Assembly: GCA_963170055.1 (NCBI GenBank)
Contig: CAUJGJ010000188.1
Location: 697,671 to 761,670, forward strand
DNA from: Halisarca cf. caerulea
Lineage: Eukaryota > Porifera > Demospongiae > Chondrillida > Halisarcidae
Direction: 5' to 3'
DNA length: 64,000 nucleotides
Shown: one piece after another, positions 1 through 11,219 of the stretch
Position numbering within the stretch: position 1 is the stretch's first letter
Layout: the number at the start of each line of letters is the position of its first letter
Notes under the pieces: generated by a model
Told to the model about the DNA's origin: nothing
The model's input: only the letters and a program-made list of their open reading frames with translations
Database searches by the model: none
Program-made: the position numbers and the translations under genes

Positions 1-918
1 ACTGGGATCCTTATCATTGTAATCGAGTTCAAGAAACCCAAATCCACACCATACGTTCGTAGGATAACAACGGTGAAATCAACGGTAACTTGCAACTATT
101 GTACTACGCTTTCTCCATAGGATCAATAAAAGGCTTCGTAGAAGGTTTCTCTAAGAGAATAAGGTAAGAGTAATGTCCTATAAGTCCTTTGATCTACGTA
201 TTTCCAGCCAACATCCTGAACTTGCAATGATATACGGTCAACGAAAGTTCTCAATGAATTCATCATAATCCGAAGTCCTTTGTGCATTTGTATTTCAAGT
301 ACGGGTGACAAGGTGACTCCTCCTTTTCAAACAAAGGATATGTTAGCGTCTTGTAGTGCTCGTACTTGGCAGAAAGAATAGATTTAAGACCAAATACCTC
401 GAAAGCCAATGTAGTGAACGATAACAAGTTTGTAAAAAAAAAAAAATTAACACAAATGAAAAAGGGTGAAAGGGGATCTGACATCGAAATTTTCGACGTC
501 CTTTTAATGTTACTAAACGATGAAATGTACTTTAAAAAGCTTAAAACAACTATTCTAACTTTCTTGTGATCATCGTTCAAGTTATACAGCAACCTCAAAC
601 TTCCACCTCTCAAGCGCCATGTTTTATTGCGGTCATGACGTCAGAAAACATCATTGGTAGCATCCTGCTTGTTGTTTGTATAGAAGGGATACTGTTGTGC
701 AACTTGGAAGCACATTTTAACAGTAGAGAATGGCACAAATAAGACAATTTTGGTTTTACAAACAGCGCATTATTGCAATCATTAGAAGAAGCGATTTGAG
801 CGTACCTTTGTGTTTGTGCCATTAATCAGCCTAAATGTACTGCTCTTTGTGGTCATAAACACAATAATATTCAACTATTTTCACAAAAGAGCATTTTTTG
901 TGCATTGTTGATCACATA
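1..918. other. Unassigned sequence, no gene supported
   Basis: I see no recognisable protein, RNA gene or repeat boundary here. Two overlapping minus-strand open stretches (123-311 and 263-613) in different frames could be one frameshifted coding remnant, but neither contains a motif I know. A poly-A run at 427-440 sits in the middle. Confidence 0.3.
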
Positions 919-920
919 TA

Positions 921-1651
921 CGGTACTTCTGATAGAAAACCGTCCAGTTTACGGGCGATGACCGCGTAACCAACTGACTTCCTGACCGTTCGAGCAACAA
1001 TTGAACGACCGTGTGACTGGCAGTGACGTTTCGCAAGAGATCGAAACACCCACCCTCTTTTTCTCTAAAGACTCTTCAAATTTGAGAAAATAGTCTGAGT
1101 CGTCCGCCTCCATTGGCAATTTATCTCCTGAAATATTCGAAGCGTCTTCTTCGATCGTTGGATTGGGGCGAGTCCGTTTTAACTACTTGGAGGGATATCA
1201 CTTTGGTAAATGCGATGTATCCCTCAAATGCAAATAGCAGTAGCTCCGCAGTCTTGCTTGTTCCTTGAAAGTATTAGTGACGTTCGCTTGAAGTTTCAGT
1301 GAAGTTCATTCGAAGTTTCAGTTAAGTTTGCACAAAATTCTAATGTGGTGGCCTCGAAGTTTTAGCGAAGTTTGCTCGAAGCTTTTGCGAAAATCGTTCA
1401 AAGCTTCAATAAAGTTCACGCGAAGTTTATTCTGCGCAATCAAACATAATTTCTGTGCATACCGTGATTTGAATGCACCATTTCTCACCATTTCTTTCTT
1501 CCTCGACTATTGGCATTGCGTAACAACCGTGACGTTTTATTACGCATCACGAAATGACGCCGTTCAAACTGACAATTGACTCCTGACTGAGTGCTGATCG
1601 ACTGACTGAACGACTGACACCATGCTGGACGGTTTTCTATGGGAAGTACTG
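921..1651. mobile_element. TIR element, family A (non-autonomous, TA target)
   Basis: The inverted ends CGGTACTTCTGATAGAAAAC and GTTTTCTATGGGAAGTACTG, each followed inward by a CCAGC/CCGTCC-rich block, are flanked on both sides by TA. That is the target duplication of Tc1/mariner/pogo elements. The 731-bp body has no convincing coding sequence. A shorter relative with ends CGGTACTTCTCAC...GTGAAAAGTACCG is at 6314-6704. Confidence 0.75.
1268..1432. repeat. Degenerate ~22-bp tandem repeat inside family A element
   Basis: About seven imperfect units of the type GTTCGCTTGAAGTTTCAGTGAA run head to tail inside the TIR element. Units have diverged at many positions (GAAGTTT and GTTC/GTTT cores remain). 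A related short run GAAGTCGTTCGAAGTTCGC appears at 30350. Confidence 0.55.
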
Positions 1652-1653
1652 TA

Positions 1654-2106
1654 CTTTCAAGCAGTTATTCTTGGTGATAGCACTGCCCAAAGCTTCAGTA
1701 GATATGATCAAAGTAGGTTTTGAACCCATATCAACTAGATTAATACATAGTCATACTGCTGCCTCAGTTGAAGTGCTCATCACATAGCTTGTATACCAGA
1801 CTGTCCAGCAATTCGCATTGTTTACTTGAAGCACTCACTCTTGACTTTGAAAAGAATTATGTCTCCTTGTACTGTCATACTGTGTTCACATTGCATAAGA
1901 TGCGAAAGCTCAGTTCTTACATTTATTTGTGTATTCCACTGAAAGGAAAGTGGTACAGATTGCCTTTAAAACTATTTTGACTATCTGTGCCATCTCCACT
2001 TAACAACGAATCGGCCATAATGACTGTCTGTGGTTTAACTTTGCATTTGACTGCAGTTCTCTTTCTGCGAGACATTGTTCACTGGTTGCACAACAAAGAG
2101 AATAAG
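1654..2106. other. Unassigned spacer
   Basis: Nothing recognisable is seen between the family A element and the family B element. Open frames here are short and lack motifs. Confidence 0.3.
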
Positions 2107-3106
2107 TACAGTAGGCGTCAAAAAAAGTTTCCATATCATAATCTTAAAATGGTCAACTTACGATTATGTTCCGATATGAATTGCGATTTTGTTGATAAAT
2201 CACAAAGGCCGAATTACGGTGCTAAAGCAGAGAAATTACGGACATCCCAGATCGAATTACGCTGGCGATATGCAACGAAACTAAACTGAAGTGAATCAGG
2301 ACGCTGCGCTCGCACAATCATCAGATCGAATTACCTAAGTATTTCTCGAACTTCGATCCCCATACCCTTCGTGTACACAAGCTTGATTAGCACTTGGAAC
2401 ACAGCTATAGCCGTGCAGTGTCTCTGTGGGTCGAACTGCATACGATTTTTATTATCTTGGAGATCGAATTACCGTCACGAAGGATGGTCGTTGGGTTGGA
2501 GATGGTGAGCTAGCCTATACGATGATCAGATCTTCGAGATCCTGAGGAATGGATGGACCTCAGTAAAAAGGATCGCTTCTGGTCTAGATCTGCTGATCGG
2601 ATTACGATTTACATTTGCCTGCAGATCAAATTACCCTCACCACAATGATCAAGGGGATCATCCCCACTTAGGCTGCGTTTACACAGTGACGTTTTCAGGC
2701 GAATTCGTTTTCAAATCGTTGCGTTTTGACCTTACGTTTACACGAAAACGCCCAAAACGCCACCGTTTTCATATGAAAACGAAAACGCCCTCCGCAGTGT
2801 TTTCATTCGAAAACGTTCCCGAATCGTCGCCGTGTAGACAACTAAAAACATCGTTTTCGCTGGAATTTCAAGATGGCACACGTCACGAATTTATTCGGTC
2901 ATAAGCTCAGCTGTCATTTACTGCTAATCAGCAGATCGTTCTGTTTATTGGGTCAATTTTCAAAGACAAAGAACTCCTGTTTTTGATTTCACAAAGCCGT
3001 TTTGCCCTGTCTAGAGACGCCGCTCGTAAAGATATTGCCGGCGCTATATCATAGATATACCGCTATACAACTTTTGAAAACCATTGTATCCGGCGTTCAG
3101 TGAAGG

Positions 3107-4369
3107 ATGGAGGTGCATAGAATTGTAACTGTTCTTGTAGTTCTTTTGTGTGTGCTCGTCTGTGAGGCACAGCTTGCCAACATAATGATCACCTACTACA
3201 TGGAGTTTCAGCTTTATCGTAGAAGAAGGCCAGCCCTTTTTAATGCAACCTCAGCACCGATTAGAAGAGTTTGCAGGAGATATATCCAAGAAAGAACATA
3301 CTGGGTCAGGCCAGGTAGAACTGACATTTGGTGGGAGAAGTTTAGGCAGGATGTCGTAGTAAGACAAGAGTGGAAGGATAACTTCAGGATGCATCGAGAT
3401 ACATTCTACAAGCTTTGCAACGAATTGCGACCATTCATTGAACAAGAAACAACTGTTATGCGAAAACCAATTGATGTGGAGAAGCAGGTAGCTGTTACCC
3501 TATATTACTTGTCTGATGAGGGTCGGTTGAGAAAAACTGCAAATGCGTTTGGCATATCTTGGGCATCAGTATCAATCATCATTAGGAGAGTGACACAGGC
3601 CATATCCATGCATATGGGACCAAAGTATATTGCATTGCCACGGACTGAGGTCGAAGTGAAGGATAAGGTGGAAAAATTCTACTTGGCACATGGTGTCCCA
3701 CAGTGCCTAGGTGCTATTGATGGAACACATATTGAGATTAAAGAACCATCAGCAAATGCAACCGATTACATAAATCGCAAAGGCTGGGCTTCATTGAACA
3801 TCCAGGCATGTTGTGACCATGAATATTGTTTCATGGATGTTGTGGTAAAATGGCCGGGATCCGTCCATGATGCACGCGTATTTTCAAATTCCAACATATG
3901 CCATATGTTGAAGGCAGGCCAAATACCTCCATGTCCAAGACGTGTATTGGATGATGAAGATGCAATTCCCGTTTTCCTTATTGGCGACCCTGCATATCCT
4001 CTTATGCCATTCCTGATAAAGGAGTATGCAGGTGGAGGCAGAACTCCACAGGAACAATACTTTGGCCTCAAACTTTGTAGTGCCAGGTACATAATTGAAT
4101 GTTCCTTTGGACGGCTGAAGGCCAGATTTGGGGCTCTCAGGAGATCAATGGACATTAACATTGATGAGCTCCCTTTTGTTATATATGCTTGTTTTGTCCT
4201 TCACAACTTCTGTGAGAAAAACAATGAAAGTGTCAGCAAGGAAAGAGTTCGGACTGTTGTGAACTACGACCATGAATTTCAGCCAGTTTCAAATGGAGGC
4301 AGAACGGAAAGTAATGAGTCAGGAGGCAAGAAAGTCAGACAGATCCTGACAAGATTCTTTGATCCATAA
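3107..4369 (+). CDS. HARBI1-like Harbinger transposase (DDE nuclease)
   Basis: An uninterrupted 420-residue reading frame. It encodes the DDE_Tnp_4 nuclease of PIF/Harbinger elements, which cuts and joins transposon ends together with the Myb-like partner. A region with helix-turn-helix character spans residues about 125-165. The catalytic set is visible: D205 in [11 protein letters not shown]294 in LIGDPAYPL and E331 in [21 protein letters not shown] (about 249-258) and [10 protein letters not shown] (about 360-369) are further family blocks. The length fits the family. Oddly, residues 6-20 are strongly hydrophobic and resemble a signal peptide, which a nuclear enzyme should not need. The true start could lie further in, for example at the [10 protein letters not shown] methionine. 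The gene lacks stops or frameshifts and may be active. Confidence 0.93.
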   Translation: MEVHRIVTVLVVLLCVLVCEAQLANIMITYYMEFQLYRRRRPALFNATSAPIRRVCRRYIQERTYWVRPGRTDIWWEKFRQDVVVRQEWKDNFRMHRDTFYKLCNELRPFIEQETTVMRKPIDVEKQVAVTLYYLSDEGRLRKTANAFGISWASVSIIIRRVTQAISMHMGPKYIALPRTEVEVKDKVEKFYLAHGVPQCLGAIDGTHIEIKEPSANATDYINRKGWASLNIQACCDHEYCFMDVVVKWPGSVHDARVFSNSNICHMLKAGQIPPCPRRVLDDEDAIPVFLIGDPAYPLMPFLIKEYAGGGRTPQEQYFGLKLCSARYIIECSFGRLKARFGALRRSMDINIDELPFVIYACFVLHNFCEKNNESVSKERVRTVVNYDHEFQPVSNGGRTESNESGGKKVRQILTRFFDP

Positions 4370-4802
4370 TTAATATGCATCTTTCACACTGTATCAATCA
4401 TTGTGTTTCATATAACAGAAAAACAATATTATTCAACAGCGTCATATTAATAATAATATTACATAATATATGCAATAACAAAAAGCTTAAAGTAGATTCT
4501 GAAATGAGTTACTGTAATTAAAATGAATGTTATGCTATAATAAGTCAGTTATTAATTATAATTACTGTTAATTGTTAAAAGTCTTCAAACTCCGTGTTGG
4601 CATAATTTTGTGTTGGTCCTTTGGCAAGAAGTTGTCCTTGTTGAGACGCTGGTACATGTGCTTGCTGAAACTGAGGGGTTGGTGCATGTGGAGGGGATTG
4701 TTGGCTAGGGAGGTACTGAGGCTGTCCTTGAGGGGTTGGAAGGCGTGGGTGAGCTGGTCGTTGTTGAGGGGTACTATACACCATAGGTGGGTACATCGTC
4801 TG

Positions 4803-5632
4803 TTATCCAGGAAGTAGCAATCCCCTTAGCATACCAAATCCATCTGCAATAGCCGAGGAAAGTTGTGTCATATTAGAGGACATCTGGCTCATATTATTCA
4901 TAAACATTTGGTCCATCTTATCCATTTGAGTAACTAGCGCTTTTTTCACTTTCAAATCTTCTTGAGCACACTCGAGAAGCTGTACATCAGCAGGCAGCTT
5001 CCGCTTCAATTTCTGATGACGATAACTACTAAGCTGGTCAGCAAGCAAGGCACGCCTCTGGGTGACTACTGACCCTGTCACACTATCATCATCTCCAGCA
5101 TGTTGCTCGTCAGTAACATCAGTTTCTTCTGGAGCTGTTCTCTCACAAAAAGATTGCTCATCATCAACATTATCAGGAGGCTCTCCGCTGCAGTCAAGTC
5201 CCTCATCATTGTCTCCATGAAGCTCCATACTCTCCAGCCCGCAGGTGATCCTCCCCAAATCTTCTGACACAGTTCAAATTAACAAAGAACCACTCTGCCA
5301 TGACCACTTTTTTTGCCCGAATCCACTGCCTGTCTGTATTTCATTTGAATTGCCTTCAGTTTTGAAGTAAGAATCTTCAAAGTTATATCTTCAAGCTTGT
5401 GTGGGTAATCCTTGTTTGATGCTGCTCGTTCCTCTTCGCTTGGCGGGAGGTGCTCCTGGAAACGCTTGAGGATATCTGGGTATTTTGTGACCACTTTTTC
5501 CCAATCTGTGCTCTTGGCTGCGTGGTATACTTTGTAGTCGTAAGTTACGTTCAGAAGAAGTTCGCATTCGTCATCACTCCACTAAAACGTGTTCTTTTCT
5601 TTGTCCGTCGCTTTCGCTTTCCTAGCCGCCAT
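4803..5632 (-). pseudogene. Harbinger Myb/SANT-like partner, broken
   Basis: Read on the minus strand from MAARKAKATDKEK (5632), the Myb-like fold follows: W-SDDECELLLNV, DWEKVVTKYPDI, LKAIQMKYRQAVDSGKKSGH and LCQKIWGGSPA. It is then followed by an acidic linker and a C-terminal coil with MDKMDQMF and MSSNMTQL heptads. In PIF/Harbinger elements this protein binds the ends and brings the nuclease into the nucleus. An in-frame TAG lies just before WSDDEC (about 5583), a TAA lies after RVVLC (about 5279), and the frame shifts near 5240. The gene is therefore dead, or at least needs readthrough or splicing, while its neighbour is intact. It is convergent with the transposase, with about 430 bp between them. 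Confidence 0.8.
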
Positions 5633-5987
5633 TTCTGATATCTATCGAAAATCACACGTTGATCGTTTCCGTGTAAACAGGTGGAAACGGGGATTATGTC
5701 AGCGAATCCCTCTCCATGAATATGATTAGGAAAACGATTGCGAATAAAAACGCCTCCGGGTAAACACAGCCTTAGAGATGTGAGCTAGTCTATGATGGTC
5801 ACAGCTTCAAAATCGCCAGATAGGATGAACCTGGGTGATTAAATTACGTTTTCTGTAAGCTTTGAGATCAAATTGCAGTAATAAATGGTATCGACATGAA
5901 ATTTATTTCACTACGCACACCGTAACTACGATTATGGTACGTTACTTAACTATTACGCTATGGAAACTTTTTTTGATGTCTACCGTA

Positions 5988-6311
5988 TATCGTAGGAATA
6001 GGTGCTTAAAGTAGTCGTCCAATTGAGTATACCTTGAAGAAGTCCTTCTGAGTAGCCAAACAGGGAGTAGGAGACGATCAGGGGGCACTTGCGTGCCACG
6101 TTATACAAAGTGCATGTTTTTTGAGCTTTAGATTGGCTCACTACCACTTGACTTGCTTCGAATACTTCACTTGGAACTAATCGAAAGTTCTACTGGGTGA
6201 AATCCACTACTGCTGCTCTCACAGACATAGTTTTGGTCTTTGAACTAGAATAACTCCTTAATTAAGCGAGGAATAGGAATATGATCATCGCCCAAGTTTC
6301 TTCTACATACG
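5988..6311. other. Unassigned spacer
   Basis: About 320 bp between the family B and family A elements, with no gene or repeat that I recognise. Confidence 0.3.
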
Positions 6312-6313
6312 TA

Positions 6314-6704
6314 CGGTACTTCTCACAAAAAACTGGACGACGAACGGCAGTCAAACTGTGTACGTACAGTGACCAACCGGGCATTGACCGCTGTATGTAC
6401 GGCGTACGTACGGGTGTTGTTTGTGCCTACGCGTTTTTTTTCTCTATCTGACGCTTTCGCAATTGGCTTGTGGCTTTTGTCTTTGCACTTTGAAACAAAA
6501 TTTGTTACTTTTCGTTCCTAAAATAAGCCATTCTTGCTCGGAAAACCGATTCCAGCGAACCGCTATCAATTTGCAATAATCAGACGTAATTATTATTGGC
6601 CTATCGTCCGTACGGCGTACGTTTGGCGAGTGTACGGTGTACGTCCGTTGATTGACCGCCCGTTTGACCGCCGTTCGTCGTCCAGTTTATTGTGAAAAGT
6701 ACCG
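6314..6704. mobile_element. TIR element, family A, short copy
   Basis: Ends CGGTACTTCTCACAAAAAAC and TTTATTGTGAAAAGTACCG are inverted and TA-flanked. Inside each end are GACCGCCGTTCGTCGTCCAG-type blocks. The 391-bp body has repeated CGTACGTACGG words and no reading frame. It is related to the element at 921. Confidence 0.75.
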
Positions 6705-6706
6705 TA

Positions 6707-8236
6707 CATATATCCCTACATTTTGAGCACAACTTGTTTTTTGTGTCTGTCCCCCTTTGAACGATGTGATAAATGTGACCTTTGGTGGACAGTACTTACA
6801 GCCATAGCCATGTTAATGACAAACAATAATCAAGAGACCAACTGACAGTAGCTGCAATTAGCAGCTACTACGTACCTGAAGAGCAAAGACAATGCACCAT
6901 GTATACAGCCCCTCACTGTATGAATGGCATTGCTTTGAAATTCTTTGTACATGTTTTCAGTCATCTTTTTATTTATTTACCGTAGTCCAACTTCACACAC
7001 CTGAATGAAAGATGGTCTTTCACACTATGATGCTCAGTAAAATCAGTGTTTTTGCCTAAAAGCGTGCATATAGACGTTTCATGCAGACCCTTTCCTCAAA
7101 GCAGACAACATTAGTGAGAATGCTGTTACAGTAGTCAGGCGAGTAAGGCTGTTAGGTATGATTGACAGGCTTCGTAAACCAAAAGTTTCCATCGCGTAAC
7201 GATATCCACTAAAATTGCCGCTGCCAAATGCAGATTTTACAATTGTACAGAGCCAGACTACAGGTGAGCGAATTGGGAAATCAATCAAACAAACAAAACT
7301 GCCTCTCTTCATTAAGCTTCGATGTCTCACATTTTCTAACTCCTTTTCAATCGATTGTTTAGGCAACAAGTCACCATGGTCTAAGTGGATTCCTACTCAT
7401 TTGGTGGTCCCAAGTCCATATAGGGATGACGCATACGATCAGTAGTTTACTGGTAGAATTCTTGGTAAAAACTCTACGTTCTGGCATCTCTGGGATCTGA
7501 ATTAGCCAATTGTTAACTCGGTATACGTACGTACCTCACACATCAATCCATGGGAGAACATTAGCTAAGTCAGTTAAACCATGGTACGTACGTACTTCGT
7601 GGTTTAACTAATACTTACAGGTGCAGGGAAATCCTCCCTCCTTTGCAGCACAAAGTGGCTTTGGGGTGGTGGACGCTTTATTGATAAGTACGTAGATGGT
7701 GCTTGCCATCTGATAGGGTTGGTAGGGACTTTCTCTGTATCCATAGCCCACACACATACGTATATACTTGTATTGATACAACCTGTGTTCCCACGTACCC
7801 AACTTGCACCATTATTCGCCTTGTACCAGACAGCCCTACTTTTTTTCAATGGCTTTTGGAAACTCTTCTGATAGTTCCATGGTTTTGCCCCAAGATGTTT
7901 TATTTGATTAACCAAATTTTATGTGTAAAAATACTTTCTGTATCTGAACAGATAAAGCACATCAATCTTTTAACATTTAAACATTATACTTTGTTATAGT
8001 CTTTTCAGTTATTTTACCTGAAGAAGCACACATGGGCGAAACGTGTATTGAAGAATTTTGATGTAAAAGATTGACATACTTTATCTATCCAGATATACGT
8101 AGAAAGTACTTTTACAAAGCATCCATACAAGTTCTTTGTGGTTTTGTCCATACATTCTAATGCCATTTTAAATGATTTTGTATGGTTCCTTGATGATATT
8201 ATGAATCAGTAATCGGGATTTTGCATTTTATGTTAG
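6707..8236. other. Unassigned 5' flank or LIS1 intron
   Basis: About 1.5 kb directly upstream of the first LIS1 exon seen. It should be intronic, because the LisH exon is missing. There is no recognisable gene. A small hairpin GTTAAACCATGGTACG / CGTACTTCGTGGTTTAAC lies at 7576-7610. Confidence 0.4.
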
Positions 8237-8311
8237 ACAAATGTTGGTGATAGCAAGTACAATGGTTTGCTGGAAAAGAAATGGACAGCAGTTATTCGAT
8301 TGAACAAAAAG
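8237..8311 (+). CDS. PAFAH1B1: LIS1 exon: coiled-coil start
   Basis: This 75-nt phase-0 exon follows an AG acceptor (8235-8236) and ends before a GTGTGT donor. It encodes 25 residues containing YNGLLEKKWTAVIRLNKK, matching the conserved LIS1 stretch between the LisH motif and the coiled coil (YAGLLEKKWTSVIRLQKK in vertebrates). The match to a family constant in vertebrates is near exact, so the assignment is firm. The preceding polypyrimidine tract is weak, and the first three codons (T-N-V) are inferred from the acceptor alone. Confidence 0.95.
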
Positions 8312-8813
8312 GTGTGTTTAATGTAAACTACATTCATACGTATGTGTGGTGTCCTTTTGTCAGCATAAAGTTAAATTACTTTTTTGATTGTTGAAGACCA
8401 CTGACATGAAATATGCTTTAGCTTATTCAGTGGTTTACATGTTAAAAATGACCTGCACTATAGCTAACCTTACTTGCAAATTTTGGGTTTAAGGGGTGAA
8501 TGAAGGATTTACTGCACTAATTCTGCAATTTTTCCATTAAATGTGTGATTTATTGATTTCAAGGCCAAGGTTACTTGTTCTGTCACAGCAAGACCTGAAG
8601 TAATCCAGGGCTTGCATGTCACTAAGAAAAATTTAGTCTATCCCTTTTACGAAGGATATTGTTTGCATCTTCTACAGTAGAATCGTTGAAACAATGTTTT
8701 TGTGGGCAAAAATGACACAGTGGCTCTGCAGAGAGCTTGCTACTGGTTATTACCAGTTTGAGCCTGAATCATCACTTGCTGAATTGCTGTCTGAGTACAT
8801 GTACGGTAGGCGT

Positions 8814-9748
8814 CAACAAGGTAGTTTCCATATTGTAATCGTATAATGGTCAAATTACGATTATGTTCCGATACAGATTACGATTTTGTTGATACAGTGG
8901 AACCTGCTTAATCCAACTCCTCTATAATCCGAAATTAGGCATAATCCGACTGAAAACTGTGGAACAGACACTATTCATATGTGAAACATATTCTATAATC
9001 CGGAAAACTCTGCAATCTGTAATCTGACGCCGTTTTTTCATCCCCTCTATCAAAATTTATTCCGCATAATCCGGAAATCCATTAGAAAAATGGCTGCCTT
9101 GTCGAGGGGAGAGCATACACAACTATCTCTAAGGATAAAATCTAGCTCGTGTTTGTTAGCGCAGCTGTTCTTAGGCCCAGAGGGAACAATTGTAGAAGGA
9201 AATTCGGACATAGAAAGAAGAAATTAAAGCGAAATCGTAGGAAAACGGCCTGTACTTGGAGCTCGAGGCTCTGCAAATCACGCTGCCGTGCGTCAGAGGC
9301 CAGATTGACAAAATAGGTGGACAAGCCTCTGTATTCTTTCCTCTCCAAAGCGAAGCTTACTATCACCCTTTCCATGGGACTGTTCTGCAGATAAGAGCAT
9401 TTATGCTTATGAAATGAGGAAATTTACAGCCAGTAGATCAGTCGCATTTGTAACAACCTTTGGCTAAGATCTACATAGCTGTCTATATCTCACTGTGTGT
9501 ATATACCCTTCCTGATGGCACATCATGGTGCATACCCTCATGTGTGCTAGTAAAACTGATTTGAATGCCTAAATTAAGATGTTCTCTGTAATCCAACAAC
9601 CTCTTCAATCCGACATTTTTTCCTGACCCCATCACTGTCAGATTATAGAGGTTCCACTGTAAGTCACGAAGGCCAATTTACGGTGCTAATATTGAGAAAT
9701 TACAGAAATCCCAGATCAAATTACATTAGCGATATACAACAAAACTAA
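8814..9748. mobile_element. TIR element, family B, truncated copy with nested pogo MITE
   Basis: The left end CGGTAGGCGTCAACAAGGTA after TA matches family B, and the following 80 bp track the copy at 2109. The copy resumes after the nested element (9660) with AGTCACGAAGGCC and stops near 9748 at AAACTAAACTTA, where unrelated repeat sequence begins. The right half is missing. Confidence 0.8.
8895..9659. mobile_element. pogo/Tigger-type MITE
   Basis: Ends CAGTGGAACCTGCTTAATCC and GATTATAGAGGTTCCACTG are inverted and TA-flanked; CAGTGGAACCTC is typical of pogo/Tigger ends. Removing the 765 bp and one TA gives GTTGATAAGTCACGAAGGCC, which matches the empty family B sequence GTTGATAAATCACAAAGGCC at 2204. 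The borders are therefore exact. The internal open frame at 9142-9375 has no recognised domain. Confidence 0.88.
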
Positions 9749-9756
9749 ACTTAGTG

Positions 9757-10084
9757 TTCTCCCCAGGTATCCTTTTCTTCCTAGTTTTTACAGAAGTGTA
9801 CATTTATGGGCCTTTAGAGTATTTTTTAGGTGAACAAATCATGCAAATGTCCAAACTTATACTAAAATAACTTCCACGAGTATTCTCCATTTTAATGTGA
9901 TGACGTCATGATAACATACTTCGTATGCCAGCAGGCGTTTTCGTGCTCGATTGGCGTTGCAATCGTACGATCTTAAGGATAAACATAGTTTGATCGCTGA
10001 ACTGAACCGTCCCGCGTTTAGTGGAAGACTGGAAGTTAAGTTGACTGCATTTTTAGAGAAAAGAAAGCATGAAAACAGGAAACA
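9757..10084 (-). repeat. Dispersed repeat R1, copy 1
   Basis: This segment is homologous, in inverted orientation, to 44409-44805. Shared blocks include TGACGTCATGATAAC, GCTCGATTGGCGT, GTTTAGTGGAAGAC and TTTAGAGAAAAGAA. Neither copy reads through as a protein with a known motif. Both are butted against TA-flanked elements, so their true ends are hidden. It may be a fragment of an unidentified transposon. Confidence 0.6.
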
Positions 10085-10086
10085 TA

Positions 10087-11167
10087 CGGTATACACTTTT
10101 AAAAAGTTTCCGTGAAGTAATTCCTTCACGCTGTGACCACGGACCCTTCACGCCGTGATCCCCACTAAGCTACACCGTGATCCCAAATATTTCACGCCGT
10201 GATCCCAAATAAATCACGCCGTGATCTCGAGCAGCCTCTCTTAGCCGTGATCTTGGTGATTCTGCGAAGCATTGATATTCCGACAGTGACGAAATTCGTA
10301 AGGGCTAATCAGAGGAATCGCTCCTACTACGTAATCATTTTCCAAGTGAGAAGAAGCTCTGTGAAGCTATCGAAAAGTTTATCCTTGCATCTGAAGTCTT
10401 GTGGAACTTTGCAACAGAAATATGACGACAAGAACTGTTTTGAAGAATACTAAGAACGACAACAGTGAGCAGCCATGTTGTTTCAGTATATTCTCGTTTT
10501 AGTCATACGTACGTTCACTATGTTATCCTACGTGAACGTATGTTATCCTACGTGAACTTCGGAGCAGTTTCTGTAACTCTGATACAGTAGTTTCGTCGTC
10601 CTTGTTCATCTGAGTGTCGATGATCTGCTCAACGACACCGGCTACCTTCGAAGGCCTCCCTGAACCAGGCCTCCGTGCAATTGTTCCCGTTTCTTCAACT
10701 TTACGAAGAAACCTGTGGATGCCTTGCATGTCTCGTGGTAGGTAGACCTTCGCTGGCTAGCTTGCTACAGATGAGAGGAGCTCTCAGGCCTTTCGTGTGC
10801 CAATAGATGATTCGTTGCTTCTTGTAGTCAGAATAAGGCATAGTCACAAGGACAAACTGGGAGAAAGACGAAAGCGAACTCAAAAATCACACCAGGTTTG
10901 GCTAGAATGTGTATTTAACGAGTTGGCTTTCTTATATCATAGATATTTTGAGTATCTATGATTATAATACACGGGGAACTTGTCCATTCTAGCGTGATCA
11001 CGATTTCTGTCAGCGGAATCCTCTTTCTTTAACGACACTATCACGGCATGATATCGCTTCTTTCACTTCGTGATCACGGACTTTCGGAGTCGTGATCGCA
11101 TTTCCTTCACGGCGAGATCACGGTGTTATATCTTTACTTCATGTAAACTTTTTTTAAGTGTATACCG
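10087..11167. mobile_element. TIR element, family E (Tc1-type, HTH relic)
   Basis: Ends CGGTATACACTTTTAAAAAG and CTTTTTTTAAGTGTATACCG are inverted and TA-flanked, and inside them comes a GTTTNCGTGAAGT block. Subterminal regions on both sides repeat CACGCCGTGATC words every 18-25 bp. The body carries only the DNA-binding part of a Tc1-like transposase on the minus strand. A diverged relative sits at 60221-60964. Confidence 0.85.
10523..10841 (-). pseudogene. Tc1-like transposase N-terminal HTH relic (family E)
   Basis: On the minus strand a start at MPYSDYKKQRIIYWHTKGLR opens a paired-like helix-turn-helix (LRAPLICSKLASEGL). After a frame shift near 10740 it continues with IHRFLRKVEETGTIARRPGS, GRPSK and DKDDETTVSELQKLL, the second helix-turn-helix and the GRPSK hook typical of Tc1/IS630 transposases. 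No catalytic domain follows. The same truncated layout occurs at 49161-49673, with very similar wording (SDYKKQRI). Confidence 0.8.
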
Positions 11168-11219
11168 TAAGTCGTGAATCTGCTGAAAGAAGAAGTATAG
11201 AGTGATTTACGGTAGGCGT

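Larger units (their letters stand above)
2671..5771. mobile_element. PIF/Harbinger transposon, near-complete
   Basis: The inverted ends GGCTGCGTTTACAC and GTAAACACAGCC are flanked by the trinucleotide TTA on both sides (2668-2670 and 5772-5774), the PIF/Harbinger target duplication. Inside the ends lie repeated GTTTTC/GAAAAC motifs. The 3101-bp element holds the two genes expected of the superfamily, arranged convergently: a DDE nuclease on plus and a Myb/SANT-like protein on minus. It is inserted into the family B MITE, so it is younger than that copy. Confidence 0.93.
2109..5985. mobile_element. TIR element, family B, with nested Harbinger
   Basis: The ends CAGTAGGCGTCAAAAAAAGT and ACTTTTTTTGATGTCTACCG are inverted repeats with TA on both sides. 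Net of the Harbinger insertion the element is about 0.8 kb and closely matches the uninterrupted copy at 11220-12113. It also matches 8814-9748 in its left part. The body is made of AATTACG/CGTAATT-type short repeats and GATCAGATC palindromes with no coding capacity, so it is a non-autonomous Tc1-type MITE. Confidence 0.85.

Noticed and set aside
123..613. Overlapping minus-strand frames that might be one frameshifted gene
   Set aside because: Composition is suggestive, but no domain could be recognised and no boundary supports a gene.
1987..2289. 100-codon open frame
   Set aside because: It overlaps the left end and body of a family B MITE whose other copies do not keep the frame.
2686..2904. 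72-codon open frame rich in KRPKRHRFH-type residues
   Set aside because: It is the translation of the GTTTTC/GAAAAC subterminal repeats of the Harbinger element.
7079..7445. Overlapping open frames on both strands (96 and 76 codons)
   Set aside because: No motif, no splice or element context; lengths are expected by chance.
8018..8042. Hammerhead-like core CTGAAGA...GAAAC
   Set aside because: The segment between the two core boxes allows only about two base pairs for stem II, and no plausible stem I/III with a cleavage site was found.
1..8236. LisH-encoding 5' exon of LIS1
   Set aside because: I looked for the conserved A-I-A-D-Y-L-x-x-x-G-Y pattern in plus frames and found no convincing match; it is probably outside the window.
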